Origin: Allium sativum | Lineage: Eukaryota > Streptophyta > Magnoliopsida > Asparagales > Amaryllidaceae | NCBI GenBank assembly: GCA_030737875.1 | Contig: CM060915.1 | Coordinates: 901,782,177 to 901,846,176, forward strand | Length of the DNA stretch: 64,000 nt | Direction: 5' to 3' | Part shown: positions 11,280 through 22,671 of the stretch, in pieces | How positions within the stretch are numbered: position 1 is the stretch's first letter | How the letters are laid out: every line of letters begins with the position of its first letter | The notes under the pieces: generated by a model | Seen by the model: only the letters and a program-made list of their open reading frames with translations | The model's database searches: none | Told to the model about the DNA's origin: nothing | Program-made: the position numbers and the translations under genes

Positions 11280-12060
11280 TGAAGAAGATATGCTAAAAAT
11301 GGTAGGGTTAACTTAACATAAGAGATAAACACTTAACCAATATAACATGATAAGTGGTAGAGTTAAGTTAACACAAGAGGGCAACACTTAACCAATGTAA
11401 CAGGACAAGTGGGTGGTTAAGTTAACTCGACTAGATTAATGGAACTTAACCAATATAACATGACGAATGAGTAGGGCTAAGTTAAAAAGAACCACTTAAC
11501 CAATATAACATGATAAGTGGTAGGGTTAAGTTAACACAAGAGAGCAACACTTAACCAATGTAACATGATAAGTGGTAGGGTTAAGTTAACACAAGAGGGC
11601 AACACTTAACCAATATAACATGACAAGTGGGTGGTTTAAGTTAACATAAGAGGGCAACACTTAACCAATTTACCATGACAAGTGGGTGGTTAAGTTAACT
11701 CGACTGGATTAATGGCACTTAACCAATATAACATGATGAATGAGTAGGGTTAAGTTAATAAGAAACACTTAACCAATATAACATGATGAATGAGCAGGGT
11801 TAAGTTAATAAGAAACATTTAACCAATATAACATGATGAATGAGTAGGGTTAAGTTAATAAGAAACACTTAACCAATATATCATGATGAACGAGTGGGGT
11901 TAAGCTAATAAGAAACACTTAACCAATATAACTGAACAGGGTCAAGTTAATAGGAAACGCTTAACCAATACAACATGATGTGTGGGTGGGTTAAGTTAAC
12001 ATGAATGGACATCACTTAACCAATATTACATGAACAAAGTGGATAGAGTTAAGGAAAGCT
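11280..12060. repeat. Second tandem array in the 5' giant LTR
   Basis: Roughly a dozen units of 45-60 bp with CACTTAACCAATATAACATG and GGGTTAAGTTAA. The GGTTAAGT and ACTTAACC words are complementary, so each unit can fold back. Unit subtypes (ACACAAGAGGGCAAC, ATAAGAAAC, CTCGACTGGATTAATGG) are interspersed. Equivalent array at 16870-17640; a diverged relative lies at 63640-63960 on the other strand. Confidence 0.9.
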
Positions 12061-13434
12061 TAACCACTAATATATATTGACTAGATAAGTGGGAGGGTTA
12101 AGTAAACCTTGGGTAGGTGGGTAATATTAGTATATATATATATATATATATAGTCCCACAAACTTAACCATTAAATAAACATGTTTGAATCAGTGGGAGG
12201 GTTAAGTACATCTCGTGTAGGTGGGTAATATTTGTATATATAGGCCTACAAACTTATCCAGTAGGAAACCCTAGTAACGGGGGCCCATTTCAGCTGTAAC
12301 CCACATAGATGTATCATGGTGCCCTGAACTAGGCAGGGTGGGGCACGATTACTGGGTTGATTATAAGCAGTCAAAATAATGGCAGGGGGTACGTCAGTGT
12401 AGGTTCCAATGGATTACGGGCGTTCACGTACTCCGGAGTGGAAAAAAGCAGGCACTGGGTACCAGTAGTTATACACTATGCATCTTGAATCGTGTCGGGT
12501 TGCTATCATAAGGATTGATACACCTTATGGTGGGACTAGCACAGGATATCTACATGCAAGAGAGGGCCGACTGACACAGACACAAGGAAAATTAATACAA
12601 GTAGGGAGTCGATAGATCGGGTAGTAATGGTATATCTAATATATCCACCGTTAATTAGGCTGACTGAGGTAAGGTCCTCATACTAGATGTACACCTGAAG
12701 GCTACCACAATTGCGGGGTTGGGATCACCTTATTATATAATACAGGATGCTAGTTTGGACACTAGTAGGGAATACGAAACATTCTATGAAAGATACTAGT
12801 TAGGATGTTGTTTGGGTGGTGCAGAGAAAGTTGGAAGTCAGAGAAATAATCGAAGTGCCTTCAGTTTATCTTAGTCTTATGCTAATCTTATGTTATCTCG
12901 TTATTATGGTATTGTCCTATGTTCAGTTTATTCATGTCATAATCCTTTTCCTGTTTAAATGCTAGTAATCACTGGACTTACTAGACTTATGTCTGACCTT
13001 TTTGTTTTCGCCTTTTTCTTCCGTCCTCCCCCTCCCCAAGTAGTCAGGGAGGGAATAACTCAGCTTGGTTTGGACCGTTTCTCTTTCAAAGCTTGAAGAT
13101 TAGTTGGTGTATTGCTTTGGACTCTCTTTTCCACTGCTATGGCTGGCTCATGCTTTATTGAGGAATATCATTGTTATTTTATGCTTCTTTATTTTGTTAA
13201 ACAAGATAGATGCTTTGTCGTAATGGGTAAGGGTGCTTTGGTGTTGGAAAACAAATCTTTGTACAAGCTGCTTTACCAAGCTGATGTTTTATCAACGAAG
13301 TAAAGTTTTATATTTATTTTCCGATGCTTTATTTTCCTATCTTGTAATATATCTGCATCTTTTACCTAAAACGCTCCACCGAAGTTAAGGCATACCCTTT
13401 GTGAGTGACTTAAACGGAGGTGGGGTGTTTCATT

Positions 13435-13446
13435 TGGTATCAGAGC
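13435..13446 (+). promoter_or_regulatory. Primer-binding site of the giant-LTR element
   Basis: TGGTATCAGAGC, the standard plant initiator tRNA-Met PBS, two bases after the LTR end. Confidence 0.9.
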
Positions 13447-14658
13447 CGAAGGTTACCGGATCAGATAAAAGATTTGAAAAATTATTTTCAAAACGGATTT
13501 AAAAGAAGCATTTTTTAAAAAGAAAAGTTTTGTTTTAAAGGCATATTCCCCAAAGCCATATGCACTATCTTTTGATCCTCTGTTTGAATCCTTGATTTCC
13601 TTCTTTACTGATTCTCTGGGGCTCCTGGCTTTCTGGGAGGTAACTCCATCACGACATGGTTCCGTAAGCATGTTGAGACTACGACACCGGTCAAAGGGCG
13701 AAGAAGTGCCCAACTTACATATATAGCTGCAGTAGTTTCGCAAGGATGGCAAAGATGAGAATGAGGGAGTTTGGCTAAGAAGCACTGCTTATCATCCTAT
13801 GACAGAAAGGGTGAGTAGGATTTCGGAAGGCCTTTTGAGGAAATGTTAGCATGGCACAGCAGAAATTGTAGTGCCGAGTATACTAGAAGAAGAAGAGGTG
13901 GAACGATAAGAGACACTGAAATGAGTCCCAACTTATATTTGGAAAACAGAAATTAAGAAGCTACGCAATCGTGAAATTAAGACAGTCAAAGCACAATGGA
14001 GGGAAGCTCAAGAAGATGCGACTTCGAAGACTGAAGACTAGATACGCGCACCATACCCTTTTTGAGGGTATATCCTTGATCTCTCTTTTCTGTAAAGTTT
14101 ATTTGCTAGTCTTTATCTTTAAAGTATATCCTCTCGGTCCAATCCTCGATCCTTAGTTAGAAGCCAATGGATGTAAACATGTGTTTGAGACATGTTATGT
14201 TTGGTGGATGCAAGTGGATGTAAGTGTTTGCTAGTGGTTGCTCGTGGATGCCTACACACACACTAGGCACTAGATCGGCTCCGTCACTTCCATATTCCAT
14301 ATGCGTGAGTGAATTTTTATATATATGGATTGAAACTTGACGTGTTATCATATGAATGTTGCATTTGTATGAATGATTGTGCACTCATGAAGGAACTATA
14401 AAGTACGATTAGGGATAATTGCATACATGATGGACTCATGGCACTGACATAATTCGCATTAAGGAGGTCAACTGAATCAGTAGACCGCCAGATTTTCGCA
14501 TTAGTATAAGAACATATACACACACAATTGCATATGTTCATACAAGCATTAGAAAATATTAAGGACAATGGATGTTTGTGGATGATGAATGAGTAGATGG
14601 TTTTGGTTGGTATGATGGTAACATTCTTCTTAACTTGGAGATTTCGGGGAAGAAATCC

Positions 14659-14674
14659 TTTAAGGAGTGAAGAA
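14659..14674 (+). promoter_or_regulatory. Polypurine tract of the giant-LTR element
   Basis: TTTAAGGAGTGAAGAA lies immediately before the TGTAACAACCC start of the 3' LTR. Confidence 0.75.
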
Positions 14675-15799
14675 TGTAACAACCCAAATTTTTAATAATT
14701 AATTAATGGATTAATTAATTAAAGGAGAAAATTTAAAAGTGTAGAAAGAGTTAATGTAAAGAAATGCATGCGACAAATTAAAGGTAAGAAGATTAGTGTA
14801 TTAGTACATGTGTTAAACAGGGAAAATTAACACAATAATGCATGCGGTGAAAGTATTAATTAAGAATGAATAGATGCATATACGTACATATGTGCAATTA
14901 TGTTAAAAAGATACAAAAATTAAAAATGTGTGAGTACAGAATGAATAAATACATGTAATGTATAAAGAGAAAATTTGTACATACAATTAATAGGGTGCAT
15001 AACATTTAAAAAGTAATACAATTAATGCATTATAAATAGAGGGACATTTATTGCTTTATGAAAAATAAGCAGAAAAGATTGCTTTTGAATTTCAAATGTA
15101 ATAAGGAGGTAAAAGAGGCATAATGGATTGAAGAACGGTAAAGTAAGAAAGAAATTGAATGTTTAAAAAGGGTAAACATTAATGCTCCATATCTTTTGAA
15201 CGTTTGAAAAAAGGTAAGCATTGCATTAGAAAATACAATGTTCCATTTAACTTTTTGAACCTGGACCATTTTATATAATATGGTGCTGACTCAGCACTAG
15301 GTGTACGATACGGATTAAAAACCTAATATCTACAGGCTAGGATTAATCAAAACATCTCTATAAACAACCCCAACCCTAGACCTCATAACCTTGCTCAAAG
15401 TAGCCGTCATGCTGTCCATGCCCAACCTAGCGTAGCCTCCAGTCTTCTCTAAAACTAGAACATCTTCTATAAACTAGATAACCGAATCAAAATTAGAGAA
15501 TCATTCGTCTACATCAAAATGATAGCTTTTCAATTTCAGAAATCAGATCCCAGAATACAAGATTTGTTCTTTTGTTTGTAAGTTCAGTTATGGCTTAGAT
15601 TTAAACACATTTCTTAATAGAAATCATGACTTGTAATAAGTTGAATCTAGAATGGTGCTTAAGTGTAGGATAATCAAACCTGATTCATGTTCATCTTAAA
15701 TTACCTATGTCTATGAGATTATTGTGACTTATTAAATGGAACCTACCATGTTGTAAATTAAGTTTGTGGTTCTTTTATGTTTTAACATGCGACTGGTTT

Positions 15800-15843
<44 letters not shown>

Positions 15844-18800
15844 ATATATCTAAGCTGATCGTGATTGTGATATGAAACACAAATATGCGGTGTATGAAAT
15901 GTTTAGAGTTGATTTAGCATAAAAATATACTTTTTATGTTAACAAGAGATGTTAAGAGTTGATTTAACATAAAAATATACTTTTTATGTTAAAATGAAAT
16001 GTTAAGAGTTGATTTAACATAAAAATATACTTTTTATGTTAGCATTAAATGTTAAGAGTTGATTTAACATAAAAATATAATTATTATGTTAACATGAAAT
16101 GTTAAGAGTTTATTAAACATAAAAATATACTTTTATGTTAACATGAATTGTTAGAGTTGATTAAACATAAAAATATACTTTTTATGTTAACATGAAATGT
16201 TAAGAATTTATTAAGCATAAAAATATACTTTTTATGTTAACATGAATTGTTAGAGTTGACTAAACATAAAAATATTTTTTATGTTAACATGAAATGTTAA
16301 GAGTCGATTAAACATAAAAATATACTTTTTATGTTAACATGAATTGTTAGAGTTGATTTAACATAAAAATATACTTTTTATGTTAACATGAAATGTTAGA
16401 ATTGATTAAACATAAAAATATTAAATTACATGCTATTGGCATAGATTGGCTCATAATCATTTAAATGATTAGCAGCATGAAAAAGGTATAATTTGTGTAC
16501 CATCAATTATGAACATAAATTAAATAGTAAATGTGACATGGCAACACTTGTGGATAATTTACACATAAGCTTGACATAAATGACAAATATGTAAATTAAA
16601 GAAAAGATGAACATGCCTAACCCAAAGTTAGATTGAGTTGTGGTGTAAAACTGCCCGGAATCGCTCGGCACATCCAATAACCGCAACAACACCGACCTAA
16701 CGTGAGAGGTTAGTGCATCATGCCCAAGAAAAATCCGAGGTTAGATTGAGTTGTGGTGTAAAACTGCCCGGAACCGCCCAGCACATCCAGTAACTGCAAC
16801 AACACATATCTAATGTGAGAGTTTGGTGCATTAGTAAATCAATTAATGCCATTGAAGAAGATATGCTAAAAATGGTAGGGTTAAGTTAACATAAGAGAGA
16901 AACACTTACCCAATATAACATGATAAGTGGTAGAGTTAAGTTAACACAAGAGGGTAACACTTAACTAATGTAACATGATAAGTGGGTGGTTAAGTTAACT
17001 CGACTGGATTAATGGCACTTAACCAATATAACATGATGAATGAGTAGGGTTAAGTTAATAAGAAACACTTAACCAATATAACATGATAAGTTGTAGGGAT
17101 AAGTTAACACAAGAGAGCAACACTTAACCAATGTAACATGATAAGTGGTAGGGTTAAGTTAACACAAGAGGGCAACACTTAACCAATATAACATGATAAG
17201 TGGTAGGGTTAAGTTAAGACAAGAGAGCAACACTTAACCAATGTAACATGACAAGTGGGTGGTTAAGTTAACTCGACTGGTTTAATGGCACTTAACCAAT
17301 ATAACATAATGAATGAGCAGGTTTAAGTTAATAAGAAACACTTAACCAATATAACATGATGAATGAGTAGGGTTAAGTTAATAAGAAACACCTAACCAAT
17401 ATAACAAGATACATGAGTAGGGTTAAGTTAATAAGAAACACTTAACCAATATAGCATGATGAACGAATGGGGTTAAGTTAATAAGAAACACTTAACCAAT
17501 ATAACTGAACAGGGTTAAGTTAATAGGAAACACTTAACTAATACAACATGATGTGTGGGTGGATTAAGTTAACATGAATGGACAGCACATAACCAATATT
17601 ACATGTACAAAGTGGATAGGGTTAAGGCAAGCTTAACCAATAATATATATTGACTTGATAAGTGGGAGGGTTAAGTAAACCTTGGGTGGATGGGTAATAT
17701 TATTATATATATAGGCCCACAAACTTAACCATTAAATAAACATGTTTGAATCAGTGGGGGGGAGGTTAAGTACATCTCGTATAGGTGGGTAATATTTGTA
17801 TATATAGGCCCTCAAACTTAACCAGTAGGAAACCCTAGTAACGGGGGCCCATTTCAGCAGTAACCTATATAGATGTAACATGGTACCCTGAAATAGGCAG
17901 GATGGGGCACGATTACTGGGCTGATTATAAGTAGTCAAAATAACGGCAAGGAGTACGTCAGTGTAGGTTCCGACGGATTACGGGCGTGCACGTACTCCGG
18001 AGTGGGAGAAAGCAGGCACTGCGCAGTAGTAGTTATACACCGTGCATCTTGAATTGTGTCGGGTTGCTATCATGAGGATTGATACACCTTATGGTGGGAC
18101 TAGCACAGGATATCTACACGCAAGAGAGGGCCGACTGACACAGACACAAGGAAAATTAATACAAGTAGGGAGCCGATCGATCGGGCAGTAAGGGTACATC
18201 TAACATATCCATGGCTAATTAGGCTGATTGAGGTAAGATCCTCATACTAGATGTACACTTGAAGGTTACCACAATTGCGGGGTTAGGATCACCTTATTAT
18301 ATAATGCAGGATACTAGTTGGGACACTAGTAGGGAATACAAAACATTCTATGAAAGAAACTAGTTAGGATGCTGTTTGGGTGGTGCAGAGAAAGTAGGAA
18401 GTCAGAGAAAGAATCGAAGTGCATTCAGTTTATCTTGCTCTTATGCTAATCTTATGTTATCTCGTTATTATGGTGTTGTCCTATGTTCAGTTTATTCCTG
18501 TCATGATCCTTTTCCTGTTTAAATGCTAGTAATCACTGGACTTACCAGACTTATGTCTAACCTAGTTTGTTTTCGCCTCTTTTCTTCCGTTCCCTCCAGG
18601 TAGTCAGGGAGGGAATAGCTCAGCTTAGTTTGGACTGTTTCTCTTTCCAAGCTTGAAGATTAGTTGGTGTATTGCTTTGGACTCTTTTTTCCACTGCTAT
18701 GGCTGGCTCATGCTTTATTGAGGAATATCATTGTTATTTTATGCTTCTTTATTTTGTTAAACAAGATAGATGCTTTGTTGTAATGGGTAAGGGTGTTTTG

Positions 18801-18907
18801 GTGTTGGAAAACAAATCTTTGTACAAGCTGTTTTACCAAGCTGCTCTTTTCCACCGAAATTAAGGCATTCCCTTTGTGAGTGGCTTTAACGGAGGTTAGG
18901 TGTTTCA
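14675..18907 (+). repeat. 3' LTR of the giant-LTR element
   Basis: Intact TG...CA ends (TGTAACAACCC / GTGTTTCA). Collinear with the 5' LTR, with scattered differences, many of them C/T or G/A, plus length changes: an (AT)n of about 40 bp at 15802-15842 that is short in the 5' copy, loss of about 85 bp near 18845, and array copy-number changes. The TATA-like box is at 15358-15365, the hairpin array at 15890-16425 and the second array at 16870-17640. Confidence 0.9.
15802..15842. repeat. (AT)n microsatellite in the 3' giant LTR
   Basis: About 40 bp of alternating A and T; the 5' LTR has only a few repeats at the same place (10256-10270), so it expanded after insertion. Confidence 0.9.
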
Positions 18908-18950
18908 AGATCAATGAGAAAAAGTGATGAAAAACAAAAAGAGTTTAATA

Positions 18951-21900
18951 ATGCATCAAAACATCTGCATTTGGAATATAAAGGAGCTCATAAGGACATC
19001 AAGTTGGATAGATGTTTGCTACTTATCAGGAAACACAACTTGTCGACTTTAGCTTTGTTAGGGACTAAACTCAATGGTGTGCTTACAGCAGGAGCCGCCA
19101 GGTACATTAATCCTAATTGGGTCTTATTACACAACTTAAGTGAAGCTAGTAACGATAGAATAATGCTTATTTATGATCCTATGATTCTCAAGTTCACTAA
19201 AATTATTGCGTCCAGTTAATTTATTCACTATCAAATTCTGCACATTCATTCTTCTTTAACCTCTTTTTTCACCTTTAGGTATGCTTATAACTCTGCTAAT
19301 GTAAGGGAAAACCTTTTTCAAACATTACGAACGCTGAAGCAACTTTTACATCCTTGGGTAGTTCGCGGGGACTTCAATTCTTGTATGAAACTTTCTGACA
19401 GAATTGGGGGAAACGCGGTTTCACTCGATTAAATTAAATATTAATATGTCTATCTCGAATGCTGAACTGATTGAAATTAATTCATTTGGTTCTGAATTTA
19501 CTTGGAATAACTCTAAAAGAGAAAGAATAAGGACATTTTCTAAAATCGACCACTCTCTATGTAATCTGTTAGCACTTAACTTTTATCCTAGCCTTACTAA
19601 TGAAGTTGCGTTGCCTGTTCTCTCGGATTATGCACCTCAAGTTTTACATTTGAATGAAAACACCATTGTTAGGATGCCAAGTTTTAATTTTTTTGATATT
19701 TGGGCCAAGGAGCCAGGTTATCTTGATTTAGTCGGAGGTTCTTGGAATTCGCGAAGCTTCAGAAACCTAATGTATGTTCTTTAAAAAAAACTCAAAGCTC
19801 TTAAGTATGTTTCTAAAGACTGGCCTTCTAAAAACTTTGGAAGTGGTAGCTTGCAAACGGAGCAGCTCCTTAGACAACTGAAAAGAACTCAACTACAAAT
19901 GCTCAACGATCCAATGAATCAAACTTTTTTCAGTCTCGAAGGTGACATCTCGTGCAAATATAAAGAAGCTTTACTAATGGAATCCTTGATAAAGAAGCAA
20001 AAAAGCTCGTATCACATGGTACGACGATGGTGATAGGAACACAACAGATTTTCACATCATCCTCAAGGCCAAGCATGTCAAAGAGAGCAAAAACTCGATC
20101 ACTGATTTGGCTGGTCAGGTACATAACACTCAATCAGGTATTAACAATGCCTGTGTTAATTACTTCACTGATATTTTTGGTAATAAGGACAATTTCAAAC
20201 CTTTGATTGATGATATAATCCCTATTGTATTGCCTAAACTAAACCCTGAAATGAATTCCTTTTTGCGTAATGACGTTACTGATATTGAAATTAAGCAAGC
20301 CATGTTTTCTTTGAACAAACAGTCTTATGGTGGACCTGATGGTTTTAATGCATTTTTTTACACAATCTGTTGGCAAATCATTCAACATGATGTGTACTCT
20401 ACTATTAAGTATTTTTTTAAGAAAGGGCGGTTGCTGGAATCATTTAACAACATGGTTATTGCTTTGATTCCAAAGGCAGCGAATGCTGAAAAAGTGAGTG
20501 ACTTTAGACCAATCTCATGTTGAAATACTGTTTATAAATGCATCTCCAAAATATCAGCCAACAGACTTAACCATGTTCTGCCTTCTATCATTTCGGTTAA
20601 CAAAACTACTTTTTTACCTAGCCATAACATCCTGGATAATGTTCTCTTAGATGATGAATTAATTAGGGTCTACAATTCCAAATATTTATCCCTTAGAGCC
20701 TTGATTAAACTAGACATCGGAAAATCCTTTGACATAATTCAGTGGACATCTATTATTAGAATTTTGAGTCTCATGAACTTCCCACCATGTTTTAATGCTT
20801 GGATTTACGCATCTATCAATTTTTTGATCCATGCTAATGGCACTTCGGTAAGTTTCTTTAGAAGTAAACAAGGCATCCACCAAGGTGACCCGATATCTGC
20901 TTACATTTTCATTACTGTTATAGAGCTTTTAACGAGAATGCAAAACAATCTTGTTGATAATAACCAATTTTCTTTCCACCCTAAATGTAAAGAGCCACGT
21001 ATTGCATCTCTTATGCTTGCAGACGATTTAATTATCTTTTGTAAACCTGATGATAACACTTTACATAACATTATGTCCACTGTTGATAAATTTTATGACT
21101 TAACCAGCTTGAAGGTCAACCGAGACAAATCAAACATTTTAGTTGTTGGGGTTAACCATGTTCGTATAGATTTATTTATTCCATCACTGGGCTGAATAGT
21201 AGTAACTCAACCTTAACCTACCTTGGTCTATCTATGGCTTCATCCAAAATTATTACTACATAGTGCCTTACTTCGTATAATAAAATAACTAAGAGGATGG
21301 ATTGTTGGTCCAACAGTTTTCTTAGTCAAGCAAGGGTCTACAATATGATTAGATCCGCTTTCATGAGATTTTTAATGAAAAGGCAACATACATGTTAAAT
21401 ACATCACCCCAATTTCTTTCTCTAAGTTGGAAAGGCTTATTAAATTTGAGGGTTTGGTTATTGTCAACGCCAAACTTTGGAATAGTACCGCCATTGCTAA
21501 ACATGTTGATGATTTGCTAAAAAATAAAAATAGTCTTTAGGTTTCTTGGTCTTTAAAACATGTTATTAAAGAACAAAGCTACTAGTCTTTGCGCTTGCAC
21601 AAATATCACAGTTCAACGTGCAAGAACTTAATTGATCTTAAGACTAAAATCCTTCCTTTTTTTCAAAAATAAAAATATCATGTATGATAGAATTTCTTTT
21701 TGGGAAGACCCCTGCCTTGGTCTTGGTTTCATTATCGATCAACATGTCACATATATGGAGAAGATTCAACCAGGTGTGTCCATTACTGCACATATGGCTG
21801 ACATGCAGTCTCTCGGTAATTTTAATTTGCCTGCAACTTCGAATAGCTCTATTCAAGCCATTTGGGATCGTATCACCAACATTTGCTACATAGTTTCCAC

Positions 21901-22481
21901 TGATAAAGCTATATCATGGCATTGGCTAGGTGAGGAATTCAAAATCAAATTACTTTACAACGCTCTTAGTGGTACTTCAGAATATCTTGTTTTCAGTTGG
22001 TACAGGTTCGTCTGGAAGAGGAACAACAATGTGAGGGAAAACTTTTGCTTTTGGAAGGTTCTAAAAGCTGCTGTTCTCACTAAAGTCAAGCTCACCCATT
22101 ACGGAATGCAGATTGATAACATATGTGTGTTTTGTAAAGTGCAACCTAAAGACTCATATAATTTATTCTTTTAGTGTCCTGAAGTAATTGGCTATGGAAC
22201 AATGTTCTCCAACATTTGGGATACACCATTTTTCTAGCAAATTGCAGGGAACAGTGGAAGTTTTTGCACTAAAGAGTAGGGAGGAAAAGGCGAGCTGCAA
22301 GATTATTTACATTGTTCTCAAAAAGGTGGTCTCCAATATCTGGATAGAACGCAATGCATGTATTTTTGAACAATAGTTTGCGCACTTATATATTCAATGG
22401 GAACACAAGCTTTGGCATGACATTAAGAACAACCTCAAGTTTCTTCGATTCACTTTTGATCCAGGGACTTTTGTGACTTGA
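18951..22481 (+). pseudogene. LINE ORF2: endonuclease, reverse transcriptase, zf-RVT (degenerate)
   Basis: ORF2 would nick target DNA and reverse-transcribe the LINE RNA. The start ATGCATCAAAAC leads into WNI, then a frameshift into KGAHKD, the usual N-terminus. The endonuclease part (18951-19670) has IRKHNLSTLALLGTKLN, where the usual catalytic Glu of the LETK motif is Gly. GDFNSC is retained, and SDYAP stands where SDHAP is expected. RT part (20107-21160): YGGPDGFNAFFY, VIALIPK, KVSDFRPISC followed by a stop, LIKLDIGKSFD, GIHQGDPISAY, LMLADDLIIF. The C-terminal zf-RVT-like region is at 22070-22180 (VKLTHYGMQIDNICVFCKV). At least six breaks. It ends at TGA 22479-22481 after the FDPGTF tail. 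Confidence 0.9.
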
Positions 22482-22671
22482 TTGTTGTTGCTGTCGACTT
22501 CATTTTGTATGTATGTGTCCATTTTTTCCGTGTAGCTGTAGTGTTGATATATTGTGTGTACTCCTTTCTCTTTTCTTGTTTATTTCCTGTCTTTGTTAAC
22601 CTTGTAATCGTCTCAGTATATCAATAAAAGTGGTAGGGTCCACTCAACCCCGTCGGCTCTACCAAAAAAAT

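Larger units (their letters stand above)
9126..13432 (+). repeat. 5' LTR of the giant-LTR element
   Basis: Starts AGTAACAACCC (the TG end mutated to AG) and ends GGTGTTTCA before the PBS. It is collinear with 14675-18907. Order inside: AT-rich U3, TATA-like CTATAAAC at 9806-9813, leader, hairpin array at 10320-10860, a two-copy 110-bp repeat at about 11041-11260, a second array at 11280-12060, a less AT-rich part at 12260-12860, and the end. It carries about 85 bp near 13287-13371 that the 3' LTR lacks. Confidence 0.9.
13433..14674 (+). other. Internal region of the giant-LTR element, no coding capacity
   Basis: Only 1242 bp. It begins with the PBS (TGGTATCAGAGC at 13435-13446) and ends with the purine-rich tract at 14659-14674. 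No gag-like pattern, zinc knuckle or pol motif is seen in any frame; the longest frames are short and without family features. The part after 14160 is rich in TGGATG-like repeats (14200-14250). Confidence 0.8.
9126..18907 (+). mobile_element. Non-autonomous LTR retrotransposon with giant LTRs (LARD-like)
   Basis: LTRs of 4307 and 4233 bp flank 1242 bp of internal DNA; the TSD AGATC occurs at 9121-9125 and 18908-18912. PBS TGGTATCAGAGC at 13435 and PPT TTTAAGGAGTGAAGAA before 14675 give plus orientation. No gag or pol is present. LTR ends TGTAACAACCC...GTGTTTCA and the initiator-Met PBS resemble chromovirus (Tekay/Del type) Ty3/gypsy elements, the likely source of the missing enzymes; that link is inference. 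The insertion lies in a LINE just before its ORF2, making this the third nesting level. Confidence 0.9.
6668..22671 (+). mobile_element. Plant L1-type LINE, split by a giant-LTR element
   Basis: The element has an 84-bp 5' leader, ORF1 (6752-9125, continuing past 18912), ORF2 (18951-22481), a 3' UTR with AATAAA at 22623, and a short A tail at 22664-22670. TSD AGACCTTGA lies at 6659-6667 and 22672-22680. The LTR element at 9126-18907 lies inside ORF1's last codons, so the LINE proper is about 6.2 kb, close to full length. Both ORFs carry stops and frameshifts. Confidence 0.85.

Noticed and set aside
13112..13303. Open frame of 63 codons repeated at 18672-18863
   Set aside because: It lies at the same place in both giant LTRs, so it is a repeated LTR segment. 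It lacks family features and is not kept intact at its end in the two copies.
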